A stretch of 50,021 nucleotides of DNA from Actinomycetota bacterium (GTDB lineage: Bacteria > Actinomycetota > Aquicultoria > Aquicultorales > JAMCWL01), in the NCBI GenBank assembly GCA_023481285.1, contig JAMCWL010000113.1, forward strand, positions 1 through 50,021, written 5' to 3'. Numbering within the stretch: the stretch's first letter is position 1; each line of letters starts with the position of its first letter. Made by a program: the position numbers and the translations under genes. Below are positions 41,496 through 49,848 of this stretch, piece after piece. The notes under the pieces are model-generated. The model saw only the letters and a program-made list of their open reading frames with translations. It had not been told where the DNA came from and searched no databases.

Positions 41496-43655
41496 ATGAG
41501 CGTTACGATAAACGCGGGAAGAACTTTCTTAATAACCGACGAGGCCGGCGACGTAACCGGTGGAGAATACGGCTTGTACAGCGTAGACATGCGCCTGCTA
41601 TCAACATACGTATTAACGCTCAACGGTGAAAGACCGCCTGTACTATCGGGAAGATCCGTCAATTATTTTACATCCGTCCACTACCTTTCCGCTGAGACGA
41701 ATGGCGACAAGAGGGAAATCGAAGTGGGGTCCATCGCCATAGCACGCTGGCGAGAAATAGACGCCGAAGGGGACCTCTTCGAAAGCATGGAGATCCAAAA
41801 TTTTGGAGCGCGTCCTTCTTCGTTCACGCTTTCATTCGAATTCGACGCGGATTTCATCGACATATTCGAATTAAAAGCGGGTCGACCGCCTTCCGGAGTG
41901 CATCCTGACCAGGGAACGATTGACAAGGGAGTGCGCTTGTGGCGCACGTTGGAGGGCATTACGCGAGAACTCAACATCATTTTCACTAAACCCCCATCGG
42001 TGAGCGCCCGCTCCGCATCCTTTGCAGTATCCCTCGGTGAAGGTGAAATATGGAGATTGGGCGCATCTTTCAGACCGCGTTTCGCGGAAGAGCGAGGCGC
42101 CGAAATGAAACCGACGGGTCCGACGGTCCACGTGCGTGCGCCGGAGCGCGTTACAGAAGTCCCGCGGCTGGAGACGGATTACGATGACCTCAGGCACGCT
42201 TACGAGCAGAGCATAAGCGACCTTGTCTCGCTCCAGCTCACCGGCAAGATGGTCTCCGAGGGCGATGTGATGCCGGCGGCGGGCATCCCCTGGTATGTAA
42301 CCATATTTGGAAGGGACGGCCTTATCACCGCATACCAAACAATCCCGTTCATGCCGGACATGGCCAAGGGTGTTTTGCGAACGCTGGCCAAACACCAAGG
42401 CGCCCGGGTGAATCCCAAAACAGGCGAGCAACCCGGTAAGATTTTACATGAAATGCGTTTTGGACCGCTCGCCGAGGCTGGGAAAGTGCCGGGTGTATTC
42501 TACGGCACCATCGATGCAACCGTTCTCTTTTTGATCGTCCTGTCTGAGTATTATCGTTGGTCCGGAAACCTGGATTTCGTTATCGAACTTTGGGAACCTG
42601 CGTTGGGAGCCCTGGCTTGGATAGACGCGTATGGCGACCTGGATGGCGACGGATTCATCGAGTACACCTGGGGCGAGGAGCGAAAGCTCGCCATAGGGGG
42701 GCCGATCGAATATACCTGGAGTAATTTTCTGGGGCGTTACAATCAGGGATGGAAGGATTCATGGGATGCGATCGCCTTTTCCGACGGCCGCTTGCCCGAT
42801 CCCCCGATCGCCCTGTGTGAAGTGCAAGGATATGTCTTCGACGCGAAGATGCGCATGTCCGAGCTTTTCGCGGCTATGGGGGACGCGAAACGCTCGGATT
42901 CCCTAAGACGACAAGCGCTCGAGCTTCGGAAGCGATTTGAAGAATGGTTTTGGATGGAGCAGAAGGGATTTTACGCCACGGGACTCGACGGGGACAAGCG
43001 ACAGATCGACTCGATTACATCCAATCCCGGACATCTCCTCTGGTCGGGGCTGGTCGGCAGCCGGAGGGCGAATGCTCTGGCTGACAGACTTTTCGAAAGC
43101 GATATGTCTTCCGGCTGGGGAATACGTACCATGAGCTCCAGGGAAAAGCCGTACAGCCCCATGAGCTACCATAAGGGATCGGTTTGGCCTCACGATAACT
43201 CGATCATCATGGCGGGTCTTTTGAGATACGGCATTGTAGGCTACGCTCGACAACTCGTAAAGGAACTCAACGACGCATTGCAGCATTTTCCTCGTAGGAC
43301 GCCGCCTGAACTTTACTGCGGTTTCCAGCGCGAGGATTCGTTTGTCCCAATTCGTTATCCGAGGACGAACGTCCCGCAGGCGTGGGCGACCGGAGCGATC
43401 CACTTATCGCTTCGCACGATGCTCGGATTGGAACCCGATGCCGCCATGAAGCAAATCAGCATGTACCCCTGGCTGATCCCGGGCAGCGATCATCTTACAA
43501 TCAAAGGATTACAAGTCGCAGGCTCTGAAGTCAGTTTTAGAGTTTTTCGAATCGAAGATGGTTTTGATGTTGAGATCCTTGATAACCCAGGAAACTTGCG
43601 CATCATTACTCCGAGGGGATTCAAAGGGCGGCAAGCGGAAAAACCCGCCGCATGA
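41496..43655 (+). CDS. Glycogen debranching enzyme, amylo-alpha-1,6-glucosidase family
   Basis: 719 residues. N-terminal GDE_N-type domain (about 1-190, MSVTINAGRTFLITDEAG and GGEYGLYSVDMRLLSTYVL). C-terminal (alpha/alpha)6 catalytic domain from about 235 (AAGIPWYVTIFGRDGLITA, KGSVWPHDNSIIMAGLLRYG, FQREDSFVPIRYPRTNVPQA). It hydrolyses alpha-1,6 branches in glycogen or similar glucans, releasing glucose; such enzymes usually pair with glycogen phosphorylase. The ATG at 41496 matches the relic copy at 39228, supporting this start; the ribosome binding site is weak. It is convergent with the glucose dehydrogenase gene, which could use the glucose released. Confidence 0.92.
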   Translation: MSVTINAGRTFLITDEAGDVTGGEYGLYSVDMRLLSTYVLTLNGERPPVLSGRSVNYFTSVHYLSAETNGDKREIEVGSIAIARWREIDAEGDLFESMEIQNFGARPSSFTLSFEFDADFIDIFELKAGRPPSGVHPDQGTIDKGVRLWRTLEGITRELNIIFTKPPSVSARSASFAVSLGEGEIWRLGASFRPRFAEERGAEMKPTGPTVHVRAPERVTEVPRLETDYDDLRHAYEQSISDLVSLQLTGKMVSEGDVMPAAGIPWYVTIFGRDGLITAYQTIPFMPDMAKGVLRTLAKHQGARVNPKTGEQPGKILHEMRFGPLAEAGKVPGVFYGTIDATVLFLIVLSEYYRWSGNLDFVIELWEPALGALAWIDAYGDLDGDGFIEYTWGEERKLAIGGPIEYTWSNFLGRYNQGWKDSWDAIAFSDGRLPDPPIALCEVQGYVFDAKMRMSELFAAMGDAKRSDSLRRQALELRKRFEEWFWMEQKGFYATGLDGDKRQIDSITSNPGHLLWSGLVGSRRANALADRLFESDMSSGWGIRTMSSREKPYSPMSYHKGSVWPHDNSIIMAGLLRYGIVGYARQLVKELNDALQHFPRRTPPELYCGFQREDSFVPIRYPRTNVPQAWATGAIHLSLRTMLGLEPDAAMKQISMYPWLIPGSDHLTIKGLQVAGSEVSFRVFRIEDGFDVEILDNPGNLRIITPRGFKGRQAEKPAA

Positions 43656-43675
43656 GCGAACTCGATCACCCGGCG

Positions 43676-43780
43676 TTATTTTCGAAGGATGGTGCGGGCG
43701 GGCGCACCGTCGGCCCCTTGTATCTTCAACGGAAGACAGATAAGTTCGTAATCCTGCAAAGAGCATCGATTGGGAGCTAC
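43676..43780 (-). pseudogene. C-terminal relic of a cyclase-family (kynurenine formamidase-like) gene
   Basis: A minus-strand frame too short for normal calling reads QDYELICLPLKIQGADGAPA followed by RTILRK and a TAA stop. It matches, as I recall it, the C-terminal end of PF04199 cyclase/arylformamidase proteins (LPLKI.GGDG.PAR). An in-frame TGA stops it about 35 codons upstream, just beyond the glucose dehydrogenase stop. It would have been the next gene of the same operon. Confidence 0.5.
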
Positions 43781-43806
43781 TCACAAAAACTGATGAGTGT
43801 TCGATT

Positions 43807-44964
43807 CTAAGCCGCCTTTTCCTTGCCTGCAGCCATTTCAAACTGTGAGACCTCGAAGACCACCTTGACCGCCTCTTCTCCTCCCACCGAGAACGCCGTC
43901 TCATAATCAGAAATCGGATAACGACTGGTGACAAGCCGGCTGAAAATCGGACCGAAGGTTTCCAGAAGAGGGTGGAGGTGACCCAGGGCCGACTCGAAAT
44001 GGCGCCGGTTCGAATTGACGCTACCGAAAATGACCTGGTTGAACCTGACAAGCCGGCGCAGGATCTCCCTCCCGTCCAAGCAGACCTCCTCCCTGCCCCG
44101 CGGGATGCCCGTCATAACGTAAATGCCGTTGCGCCCGAGCACGGTGACAAGCTCGAGGGCCAGCGTCGATGCTCCGGCGGCCTCGATCATGATGTCGAGT
44201 TCTCCGGCAATCTCACCCACTTTTTCAGGGGTGTTCCCTTTAGCGCTTATATAATGAGCCCCCATCCCCTTGGCGAGCTCCACCCGAAGCGAATACTCCG
44301 GCGCGATCTCCGTCACGTAGGTATGCACACCGTCGAGGCGCAAGAGGGCGATCGAGAGTAATCCGAGCGGACCCGCTCCGATGACCAGGGCGTCCTTGCA
44401 GCCCGACCAGCCGGGCTCCCCATAACCGTGCTGCGGGTGAGCGCAGAACCAGGGAAGGCGCTCTTGTATATGCCTGATCCCGGCTATCGCCTTCTCGCCG
44501 ATGCTGAGGGGCTCCGCAAGCACAGCCAGGCGCTCCAGCCCATCGGGGACTTTGACGATGTACTCCTCGTCGTCGACAAAGTACTCAGTGAAATAGCCGT
44601 GGAGCCCATGAATCCCCCGCTCCTTGTAGAGCCCGGTCTGGCAGAAATCGCTCATGCCGTGAAGACAGGGAGCGCAAAGCCCACACCCACGGCGGACCGT
44701 CGGTACTACGATGTCCCCTTCACTAAGGCTCTTTACCGCCGGGCCCACCTCTTCCACCTGACCGACCGCCTCGTGACCGAGAATCATGAGGTCTTCTCCG
44801 TCCGGCGGCTCAAATAAGTTCATGCCGACTATATTGCGATCCGTACCGTCGATGCCCGCCTCAACAACCCGTACTAAAACCTGGTCATCAGCCTGGATGG
44901 AGGGCTTATCGACCTCAAATCCCCGAACGCCCTCTATACCTCTCTTGAGACCGATTGCAAACAT
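43807..44964 (-). CDS. gdh: Glucose 1-dehydrogenase, zinc-dependent MDR family
   Basis: 385 residues resembling archaeal/haloarchaeal glucose dehydrogenases. Catalytic-zinc region EAGIDGTDRNI (Asp where most alcohol dehydrogenases have Cys), GHEAVGQVEEVG and AEPLSIGEKA; structural zinc loop CGLCAPCLHGMSDFC; Rossmann motif VIGAGPLGLLSIALLR; and the typical FGSVNSNRRHFESALGHL. It oxidises glucose to gluconolactone with NAD(P). It is the last intact gene of the minus-strand sugar operon, 35 bp after transaldolase, with GAGGAGG upstream of the ATG. A broader sugar specificity is possible. Confidence 0.9.
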   Translation of the reverse strand: MFAIGLKRGIEGVRGFEVDKPSIQADDQVLVRVVEAGIDGTDRNIVGMNLFEPPDGEDLMILGHEAVGQVEEVGPAVKSLSEGDIVVPTVRRGCGLCAPCLHGMSDFCQTGLYKERGIHGLHGYFTEYFVDDEEYIVKVPDGLERLAVLAEPLSIGEKAIAGIRHIQERLPWFCAHPQHGYGEPGWSGCKDALVIGAGPLGLLSIALLRLDGVHTYVTEIAPEYSLRVELAKGMGAHYISAKGNTPEKVGEIAGELDIMIEAAGASTLALELVTVLGRNGIYVMTGIPRGREEVCLDGREILRRLVRFNQVIFGSVNSNRRHFESALGHLHPLLETFGPIFSRLVTSRYPISDYETAFSVGGEEAVKVVFEVSQFEMAAGKEKAA

Positions 44965-44999
44965 AAGCGCCTCCTCAAGGCCGATCTTGTCTCTTGTTT

Positions 45000-46124
45000 C
45001 TATGCAGCTAGCTGCCTCCTCTTGCCGACAAGCGCTTGCAAAACCTCCTGATACGATTTCTCAAAAGCGCCAACGCCCTCTTTTTGGAGATTCGCGTATA
45101 TGCGATCGAGATCAATCCCGGCCTCCCCCAGCTTTGCCAGGATGGAAGGGGCGCCTTCCAGTCCAAGCTCGAGCGTATCCTCGACCATCAGGTGATCGCG
45201 CATCGCGGCGAGCGTCGATACCGGAACCGTGACGACGGTATCCGGCCCGATCAGAGCCCCGACGTACTTCACGTCGCTGTAGAACGGATCTTTCGTCGAC
45301 ATGCTCGCCCAAAGCACCTTCTGAATCTCAGCCCCCCGCGCTTCAAGTTCTCGAAAGCGATCCGACGAAAAGATTTTCCGAAAACGGCCGTAGGCAACCT
45401 TTGCCGTCGCGATGGCGGCGCTCCCGCGCATGCGCCCCAAGATTTTAGCCTGCTCTCTCGACTCCTCGGCCATCCGGTCAAGCTCTTTATCGACCTTTGT
45501 ATCTATCCGGCTCAGGAAGAAGCTCGCAACGGAAAAGACCTTTCCCGGATCGCCGCCCTGCTTGATAAGATCGCCCACCCCCTCGATGTAGGCGTTGGCC
45601 ACTTTAACGTACTGATCGGGCGAGAAGAGGAGGGTGATGTTCACGTTAATCCCCTCGGCGGTCAATCGGCGGATCGCCTCTAGGCCTAGATCGGTCCCCG
45701 GAACCTTGACCATGACGTTCTCTTTGCCTATCAGGCCAACCAGTCGCTCTGCCTCCCTGATACTGCCTGGGGTATCATAGGCCAGCCTGGGAAGCAGCTC
45801 GATCGAGCAGTAGCCGTCACGCCCGTTTGTCTCGTCGAAGATCGGCTGGAGCATGTCGGCGGACATCGAGATATCTTCCCTGGTAAGCTCGTCGTATATC
45901 TCTTCAGGGTTCTTCCCTTCATGAGTCAACCGGCGGCAGCCCTCGTCATAGGCGTTCGTCCTTTCAATCGCGGTCTTGAAGATGGTGGGGTTTGAGGTGA
46001 TGCCCGAAAGTCCATCCTCCTCGATCATCCTCTTGAGCTCTCCCCTGAGGACGAGATTTCGATCGATATAATCGAGCCAGAGACTCTGGCCGTGGCTTTT
46101 AAGCTCGTAAACACGGCTTCGCAT
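45000..46124 (-). CDS. tal: Transaldolase, long form
   Basis: About 374 residues, the size of the long transaldolases of actinobacteria and cyanobacteria. N-terminal GQSLWLDYIDRNLVL and SGITSNPTIFKTAI; the Schiff-base lysine is in VMVKVPGTDLGLEAIRRL, followed by INVNITLLFSPDQYV. It transfers a dihydroxyacetone unit between sedoheptulose 7-phosphate and glyceraldehyde 3-phosphate. The ATG at 46124 has GGAGG seven bases upstream; the longest frame starts at 46151. Confidence 0.95.
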   Translation of the reverse strand: MRSRVYELKSHGQSLWLDYIDRNLVLRGELKRMIEEDGLSGITSNPTIFKTAIERTNAYDEGCRRLTHEGKNPEEIYDELTREDISMSADMLQPIFDETNGRDGYCSIELLPRLAYDTPGSIREAERLVGLIGKENVMVKVPGTDLGLEAIRRLTAEGINVNITLLFSPDQYVKVANAYIEGVGDLIKQGGDPGKVFSVASFFLSRIDTKVDKELDRMAEESREQAKILGRMRGSAAIATAKVAYGRFRKIFSSDRFRELEARGAEIQKVLWASMSTKDPFYSDVKYVGALIGPDTVVTVPVSTLAAMRDHLMVEDTLELGLEGAPSILAKLGEAGIDLDRIYANLQKEGVGAFEKSYQEVLQALVGKRRQLAA

Positions 46125-46183
46125 CGCAAAACCTCCAACGTCCCATTTCAAGAACCGCTTTTTACGGGATTCTCGAACCGCCC

Positions 46184-46813
46184 CTACGCCGCCCGACGCC
46201 GTCGGACAAGTTCTTTGAAGCGGGCCACCGCAGCCGCCGGGTCCTCGGCCCCGGTTACCTGCCGGCCAACGACTATGGATGCCGGGAGTAATTTCGACAC
46301 CCTTGCGAACTCCCTGAACTCGATTTCTCCATCGACGATGAGGGGCAATTCCGCTGCGGCAGCCACCCGTCTGTACTCCTCATACTTGCCGGAAATACCA
46401 CCTTCCGCACGGAAGTAGAGGAAATCAAAGCCTAGTTCGAGCCCTTTGCGGGCCGCACCAACTGGATCGGTCGCTCCGTAGAGGTCAAAGATCGTCTTCG
46501 CTCCAAAGGTTTTGGCTACGCCGATAGCTTCTCGGCACGACCTCTCGGATGCTAGAAACGCTACAGAGATCATATCGGCGCCTGACTCGAAGGCCATCAT
46601 GGCCTCTTCCCTCGCTCCGATAGACGCCCTCAAATCGGCAAGTATCTCTCTCTCCGGGAATCCAGCGCTAAACGCCCGAATCGCCCGCATTCCCTCGCCC
46701 TTGATGAGCGTCAACCCGACGCAGAACCAATCGGCTTGGTTGGAAACCGCAGCGGCTATGGAGATCGCCCTCTCGAGGTCCGGCATGTCAAAAGAGACCG
46801 TGAGCTTGACCAT
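46184..46813 (-). CDS. HPS/KGPDC-like TIM-barrel protein with altered active site
   Basis: 209 residues aligning by eye with 3-hexulose-6-phosphate synthase / 3-keto-L-gulonate-6-phosphate decarboxylase. LTVSFDMPDLERAI, LTLIKGEGMRAIRAF, DLYGATDPVGAA and IVVGRQVTGAEDPAAA are family-like. The catalytic motif DxKxxD reads DLRASI (D60, R62, I65), so the Lys and second Asp are lost. The region around the active-site His reads LYFRAEG. No hexulose-phosphate isomerase (PHI) is nearby. The ATG at 46813 matches the family N-terminus; the longer frame from 47092 runs inside the transketolase gene. The stop falls in a GAACCGCCCCTAC repeat. Function uncertain, possibly another sugar phosphate. Confidence 0.75.
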   Translation of the reverse strand: MVKLTVSFDMPDLERAISIAAAVSNQADWFCVGLTLIKGEGMRAIRAFSAGFPEREILADLRASIGAREEAMMAFESGADMISVAFLASERSCREAIGVAKTFGAKTIFDLYGATDPVGAARKGLELGFDFLYFRAEGGISGKYEEYRRVAAAAELPLIVDGEIEFREFARVSKLLPASIVVGRQVTGAEDPAAAVARFKELVRRRRAA

Positions 46814-46845
46814 TTGAGGTGAAGGTTCCCGCCTTCTTTTCTCTC

Positions 46846-47856
46846 TTAAGCGGCCCGTCTCTTTCCGAACGCCCCCTTTCGCTTTATGGCCTTCTTCGTT
46901 GCTTTCGCGATTGAAGTGCTGGTCAGACCGTATTTCTCCCAAAGTTCCGCCGCCTTTCCGGACTCTCCAAAAAGATCGTTGACGCCGATGATCTCCAGCG
47001 GTACCGGATATTCTCTCCCCAGTACCTCGGCGACCGCTCCCCCGAGACCGCCGTAAACCTGGTGCTCCTCGACGGTTACGATGCAACCGCATTCTGATGC
47101 CGCCTTCACAACTATCTCCTCGTCAAGCGGCTTTATCGTGTGCATATCGACCACGCGAACGCTCATCCCGCTGTCGAACATCGATTTCGCCGCCAACAAA
47201 GAGAGGTAGACCATCGTCCCGCAAGCGATAATGGCGGCGTCGTCACCGTCGGTCAAAGTTACCGCCCGCCCGATTTCAAACGGAGTCTTTCCCGTCGTGA
47301 AGAGAGCGGTCTTCTCCCTGGCGAACCGGATGTAGACGGGGCCGACATGCTCCGCTGCCGCAAACACGGCTTTCTTTGTCTCGATCGCATCGCACGGCGC
47401 CACCACGATGAAGTTTGGGAGCGCTCTCATCATCGCAATATCTTCGCAGGCCTGGTGGGAGGCGCCATCGCCCCCGACCTCGAGACCGGTGTGTGAAGAG
47501 GCGATCTTGACGTTTGCCTCGCTGTAGGCGATCGAGACACGGATCTGGTCCCAATTTCGACCGGGCGAAAAGCAGGCAAAGCTAGAGGCGAATGGAATTT
47601 TGCCTTCAAGCGCCAGCCCGGCTGCTATGCCGGCCATATTCTGCTCGGCCACCCCCGCCTCGACGAATCGGTCCGGAAATGCCTCTGCAAACGCTTTAGC
47701 CCTCGTGGAAGTGGTGAGGTCGCCGCATAGCGCCCAGACGTCGTTGTTGATTCCACCTAGCTCCAGAAGCCCTTCCCCATAACCATCCCTCGTCGCCTTC
47801 TTCACGAGATCCTCGGCAAACAGGTTGGAAACGAGGTGGGCGTCCTCCCTGATCAT
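46846..47856 (-). CDS. Transketolase, C-terminal subunit
   Basis: 336 residues: the pyrimidine-binding and C-terminal domains of a split transketolase. FVEAGVAEQNMAGIAAGLA holds the Glu that activates thiamine diphosphate, followed by GDGASHQACEDIAMMRAL and the C-terminal domain VRVVDMHTIKPLDEEIV. The ATG overlaps the stop of the N-terminal subunit as ATGA, giving equimolar synthesis. Together they move two-carbon ketol units in the pentose phosphate cycle. Confidence 0.94.
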   Translation of the reverse strand: MIREDAHLVSNLFAEDLVKKATRDGYGEGLLELGGINNDVWALCGDLTTSTRAKAFAEAFPDRFVEAGVAEQNMAGIAAGLALEGKIPFASSFACFSPGRNWDQIRVSIAYSEANVKIASSHTGLEVGGDGASHQACEDIAMMRALPNFIVVAPCDAIETKKAVFAAAEHVGPVYIRFAREKTALFTTGKTPFEIGRAVTLTDGDDAAIIACGTMVYLSLLAAKSMFDSGMSVRVVDMHTIKPLDEEIVVKAASECGCIVTVEEHQVYGGLGGAVAEVLGREYPVPLEIIGVNDLFGESGKAAELWEKYGLTSTSIAKATKKAIKRKGAFGKRRAA

Positions 47857-48740
47857 GCCGCCACCCTCCCCTTGAGGGTGGCGATCTTGCGATCGATCTC
47901 ATCTTCGACGACCCGCAGATTCCTGAGCGCCTCTTCCGCCTGTTCGGAGGTGAGCGTGCTGTCATGCCACTCCGGGTCGTTTTCCATATAGTCAACGCCC
48001 TTACCCGGAATAGCGTGGCAGATGACGACGGTCGGGCCATCGAATATGTCGTTTGCGTGGTCGCAGGCTTCGACAACCTGACGGACATTGTGTCCGTCAA
48101 TCTCTATCACATGCCATTTGAAGGCGTGATACTTATCGACGAGGGGCTCTAGAGGTATGTACCTCTCGGTGTGATAGTCGATCTGGATATTATTCCGGTC
48201 GAGCAGCACCGTGAGATTACGCAAGTGCCGGGAGCCCGCGAAAAGCAGGGCCTCCCAGGTCTGTCCTTCATCATGCTCGCCGTCGCTCGTCATGCAGTAT
48301 ACTCGGTGCTTCCAGCCGGCCTGAAGCGCGGCGAGAGCGCGCCCGACGGCCTGTGATATTCCTTGCCCCAAAGGACCGCCCGAGTTCTCTATCCCCGGAA
48401 GAGATCCGACGTGTGGGTGGCCCTGAAGGCGGGAATTTATCTTCCGGTAGGTCGTCAGCTCCTCGACCGGAAAGTAACCCGACCTGGCCAACGCCGCGTA
48501 CTGGACGGGGCAGATGTGCCCGTTTGAGAGGATGAACCGGGACCTCTCCCCCCAGTCGGGATTCTTAGGATCGTGGCGGAGCACCTTGAAGTAGAGGGCG
48601 GAGAATACTTCGGCCATGCCGAGGGGCCCTCCGAGATGTCCCTGGCCGACGGAGGCGGTCATTCTGATGACGTCTTGCCGCAGGGTGTTCGCCATCTTCT
48701 CAAGCTCCGCGATCTCCAAGTCAGTCAGCACAATGGCCAT
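47853..48740 (-). CDS. Transketolase, N-terminal subunit
   Basis: 295 residues: the pyrophosphate-binding half. SVGQGHLGGPLGMAEVFSAL, the ThDP motif region MTSDGEHDEGQTWEALLFAG continuing to LDRNNIQIDY, and IPGKGVDYMENDPEWH are visible. Split transketolases are common in archaea and many anaerobic bacteria. The ATG is preceded by GGGGGTC. It lies 9 bp after the rpe-like gene. Confidence 0.94.
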   Translation of the reverse strand: MAIVLTDLEIAELEKMANTLRQDVIRMTASVGQGHLGGPLGMAEVFSALYFKVLRHDPKNPDWGERSRFILSNGHICPVQYAALARSGYFPVEELTTYRKINSRLQGHPHVGSLPGIENSGGPLGQGISQAVGRALAALQAGWKHRVYCMTSDGEHDEGQTWEALLFAGSRHLRNLTVLLDRNNIQIDYHTERYIPLEPLVDKYHAFKWHVIEIDGHNVRQVVEACDHANDIFDGPTVVICHAIPGKGVDYMENDPEWHDSTLTSEQAEEALRNLRVVEDEIDRKIATLKGRVAA

Positions 48741-48749
48741 CTAGACCCC

Positions 48750-49391
48750 CTACGCAGCCCTCAGCTCGATTCGCCGTGCGAACTTCTCATAAAGCCGCAC
48801 CGGATCAGGATTAGCAAAGATGGCGCTTCCGACGGTGACAAAATCAGGCCTTGCCGCCAAAACCGTCTCAAGATTCTCGATCCTCACACCACCATCCACA
48901 CCTACCGGAACATGCGAATATTCTCTCTTAAATGCTGATAATTTTCCCAAAACTTCAGGGACGAACTCGTGGCCGTAATGTCCCGGGTGAACGGTGAGGA
49001 AAAGAACGCTGTCCACCTGACCGACCACTTTTTTCACAACCGACAGGGGGGTTTCCGGATTTAGCGCGGCGCCGATCTTAAGGCCCAGAGAGCGCGCCCG
49101 CTCTACCACCGCTTTTGCATTGTCCGCCGCCTCGACGTGGAAGTGAATCTTTTCGACGCCCGCATGCTTTAGTCTTCCTAGACAAGAACGCGGTCTCTCG
49201 GTCATCAGGTGGGCCTCCATTCGAAAAAGGGGCGCCACCTTGCGAATCAGGCTTACGGGAACGCTCATCGAGGGGACAAACCGGCCGTCCATAAAATCGA
49301 TCTGCACATAGTCGGCGAAGGATTCGGCCAGGCGTACCTTTCTCCTGAAATCTTCCTCGTTTTGCGAGAGAATTGCGGGGATGAGTTTCAT
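48750..49391 (-). CDS. rpe: Ribulose-phosphate 3-epimerase-like protein, divergent
   Basis: 213 residues with the Rpe TIM-barrel layout: MKLIPAILSQNEEDF, VQIDFMDGRFVPSM, MEAHLMTERP, FLTVHPGHYGHEF and VDGGVRIENL. Two differences stand out. The usual HxDVMDG metal ligand His is Gln (QIDFMDG), and the usual VNPGFGGQ loop is VHPGHYGHEF. It may still be a ribulose-phosphate epimerase or act on another pentulose or hexulose phosphate. The ATG at 49391 gives the canonical start; the longer frame (49478) runs inside rpiB. It is 4 bp after the RpiB-like gene. Confidence 0.8.
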   Translation of the reverse strand: MKLIPAILSQNEEDFRRKVRLAESFADYVQIDFMDGRFVPSMSVPVSLIRKVAPLFRMEAHLMTERPRSCLGRLKHAGVEKIHFHVEAADNAKAVVERARSLGLKIGAALNPETPLSVVKKVVGQVDSVLFLTVHPGHYGHEFVPEVLGKLSAFKREYSHVPVGVDGGVRIENLETVLAARPDFVTVGSAIFANPDPVRLYEKFARRIELRAA

Positions 49392-49395
49392 CGCT

Positions 49396-49848
49396 TCACG
49401 CGACCCGGCGTCGCTCACGCTCGGAAATCTTACCGAGGCGGCGGACATGCCGCTCGGCGTTGGAAAATGGGGTTCCAAGAAAGAGATCGATCATCCTGAG
49501 CGCTTCGTCAAAATCAGCGTCTTGCCCGGCCAGGCAGATGACGTTTGCATCCTCGTCATTCCGGGCTCTGGAGACCGCCGCCTCGCCGTAACCGACCGCG
49601 GCGCGGATGCCCCGTACCTTGTTCGCAGCCATACAGACCCCGACGCTCGTCGTGCAGGCGAGAATCCCGCGAGCCTGCCCTCCTTGAGCAACGACGCGAT
49701 CGGCTACGGCGAAGGCATAGTCGGGGTAGTCCACCGGCTCTGAGGAATAAGCCCCCAGATCCTCATATGGAACCCCCAGCTTATCGAGGTGTTGTTTTAT
49801 CTTATCTTTTAGCTCAAAGCCGCCGTGATCAGCACCAAGAAAAATCAT
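49396..49848 (-). CDS. rpiB: RpiB/LacA/LacB family sugar-phosphate isomerase
   Basis: 150 residues. MIFLGADHGGFELKDKIKQH is the family N-terminus. The catalytic Cys region, usually CGTGIG, reads ACTTSVGVCMAANKVRGIRA (Cys kept, Gly and Thr changed). The usual ARxHND motif reads SRARNDEDANVICLAG, so the His is missing. It could be a ribose 5-phosphate isomerase with variant residues or an isomerase of another sugar phosphate. It is the first gene of the operon rpiB-rpe-tktN-tktC-HPS-like-tal-gdh. Confidence 0.82.
   Translation of the reverse strand: MIFLGADHGGFELKDKIKQHLDKLGVPYEDLGAYSSEPVDYPDYAFAVADRVVAQGGQARGILACTTSVGVCMAANKVRGIRAAVGYGEAAVSRARNDEDANVICLAGQDADFDEALRMIDLFLGTPFSNAERHVRRLGKISERERRRVA

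Noticed and set aside
46814-47092. N-terminal extension of the HPS-like frame into transketolase
   Set aside because: The extra 93 codons are Arg/Gly-rich shadow sequence of the transketolase gene; the family N-terminus begins at the ATG at 46813.
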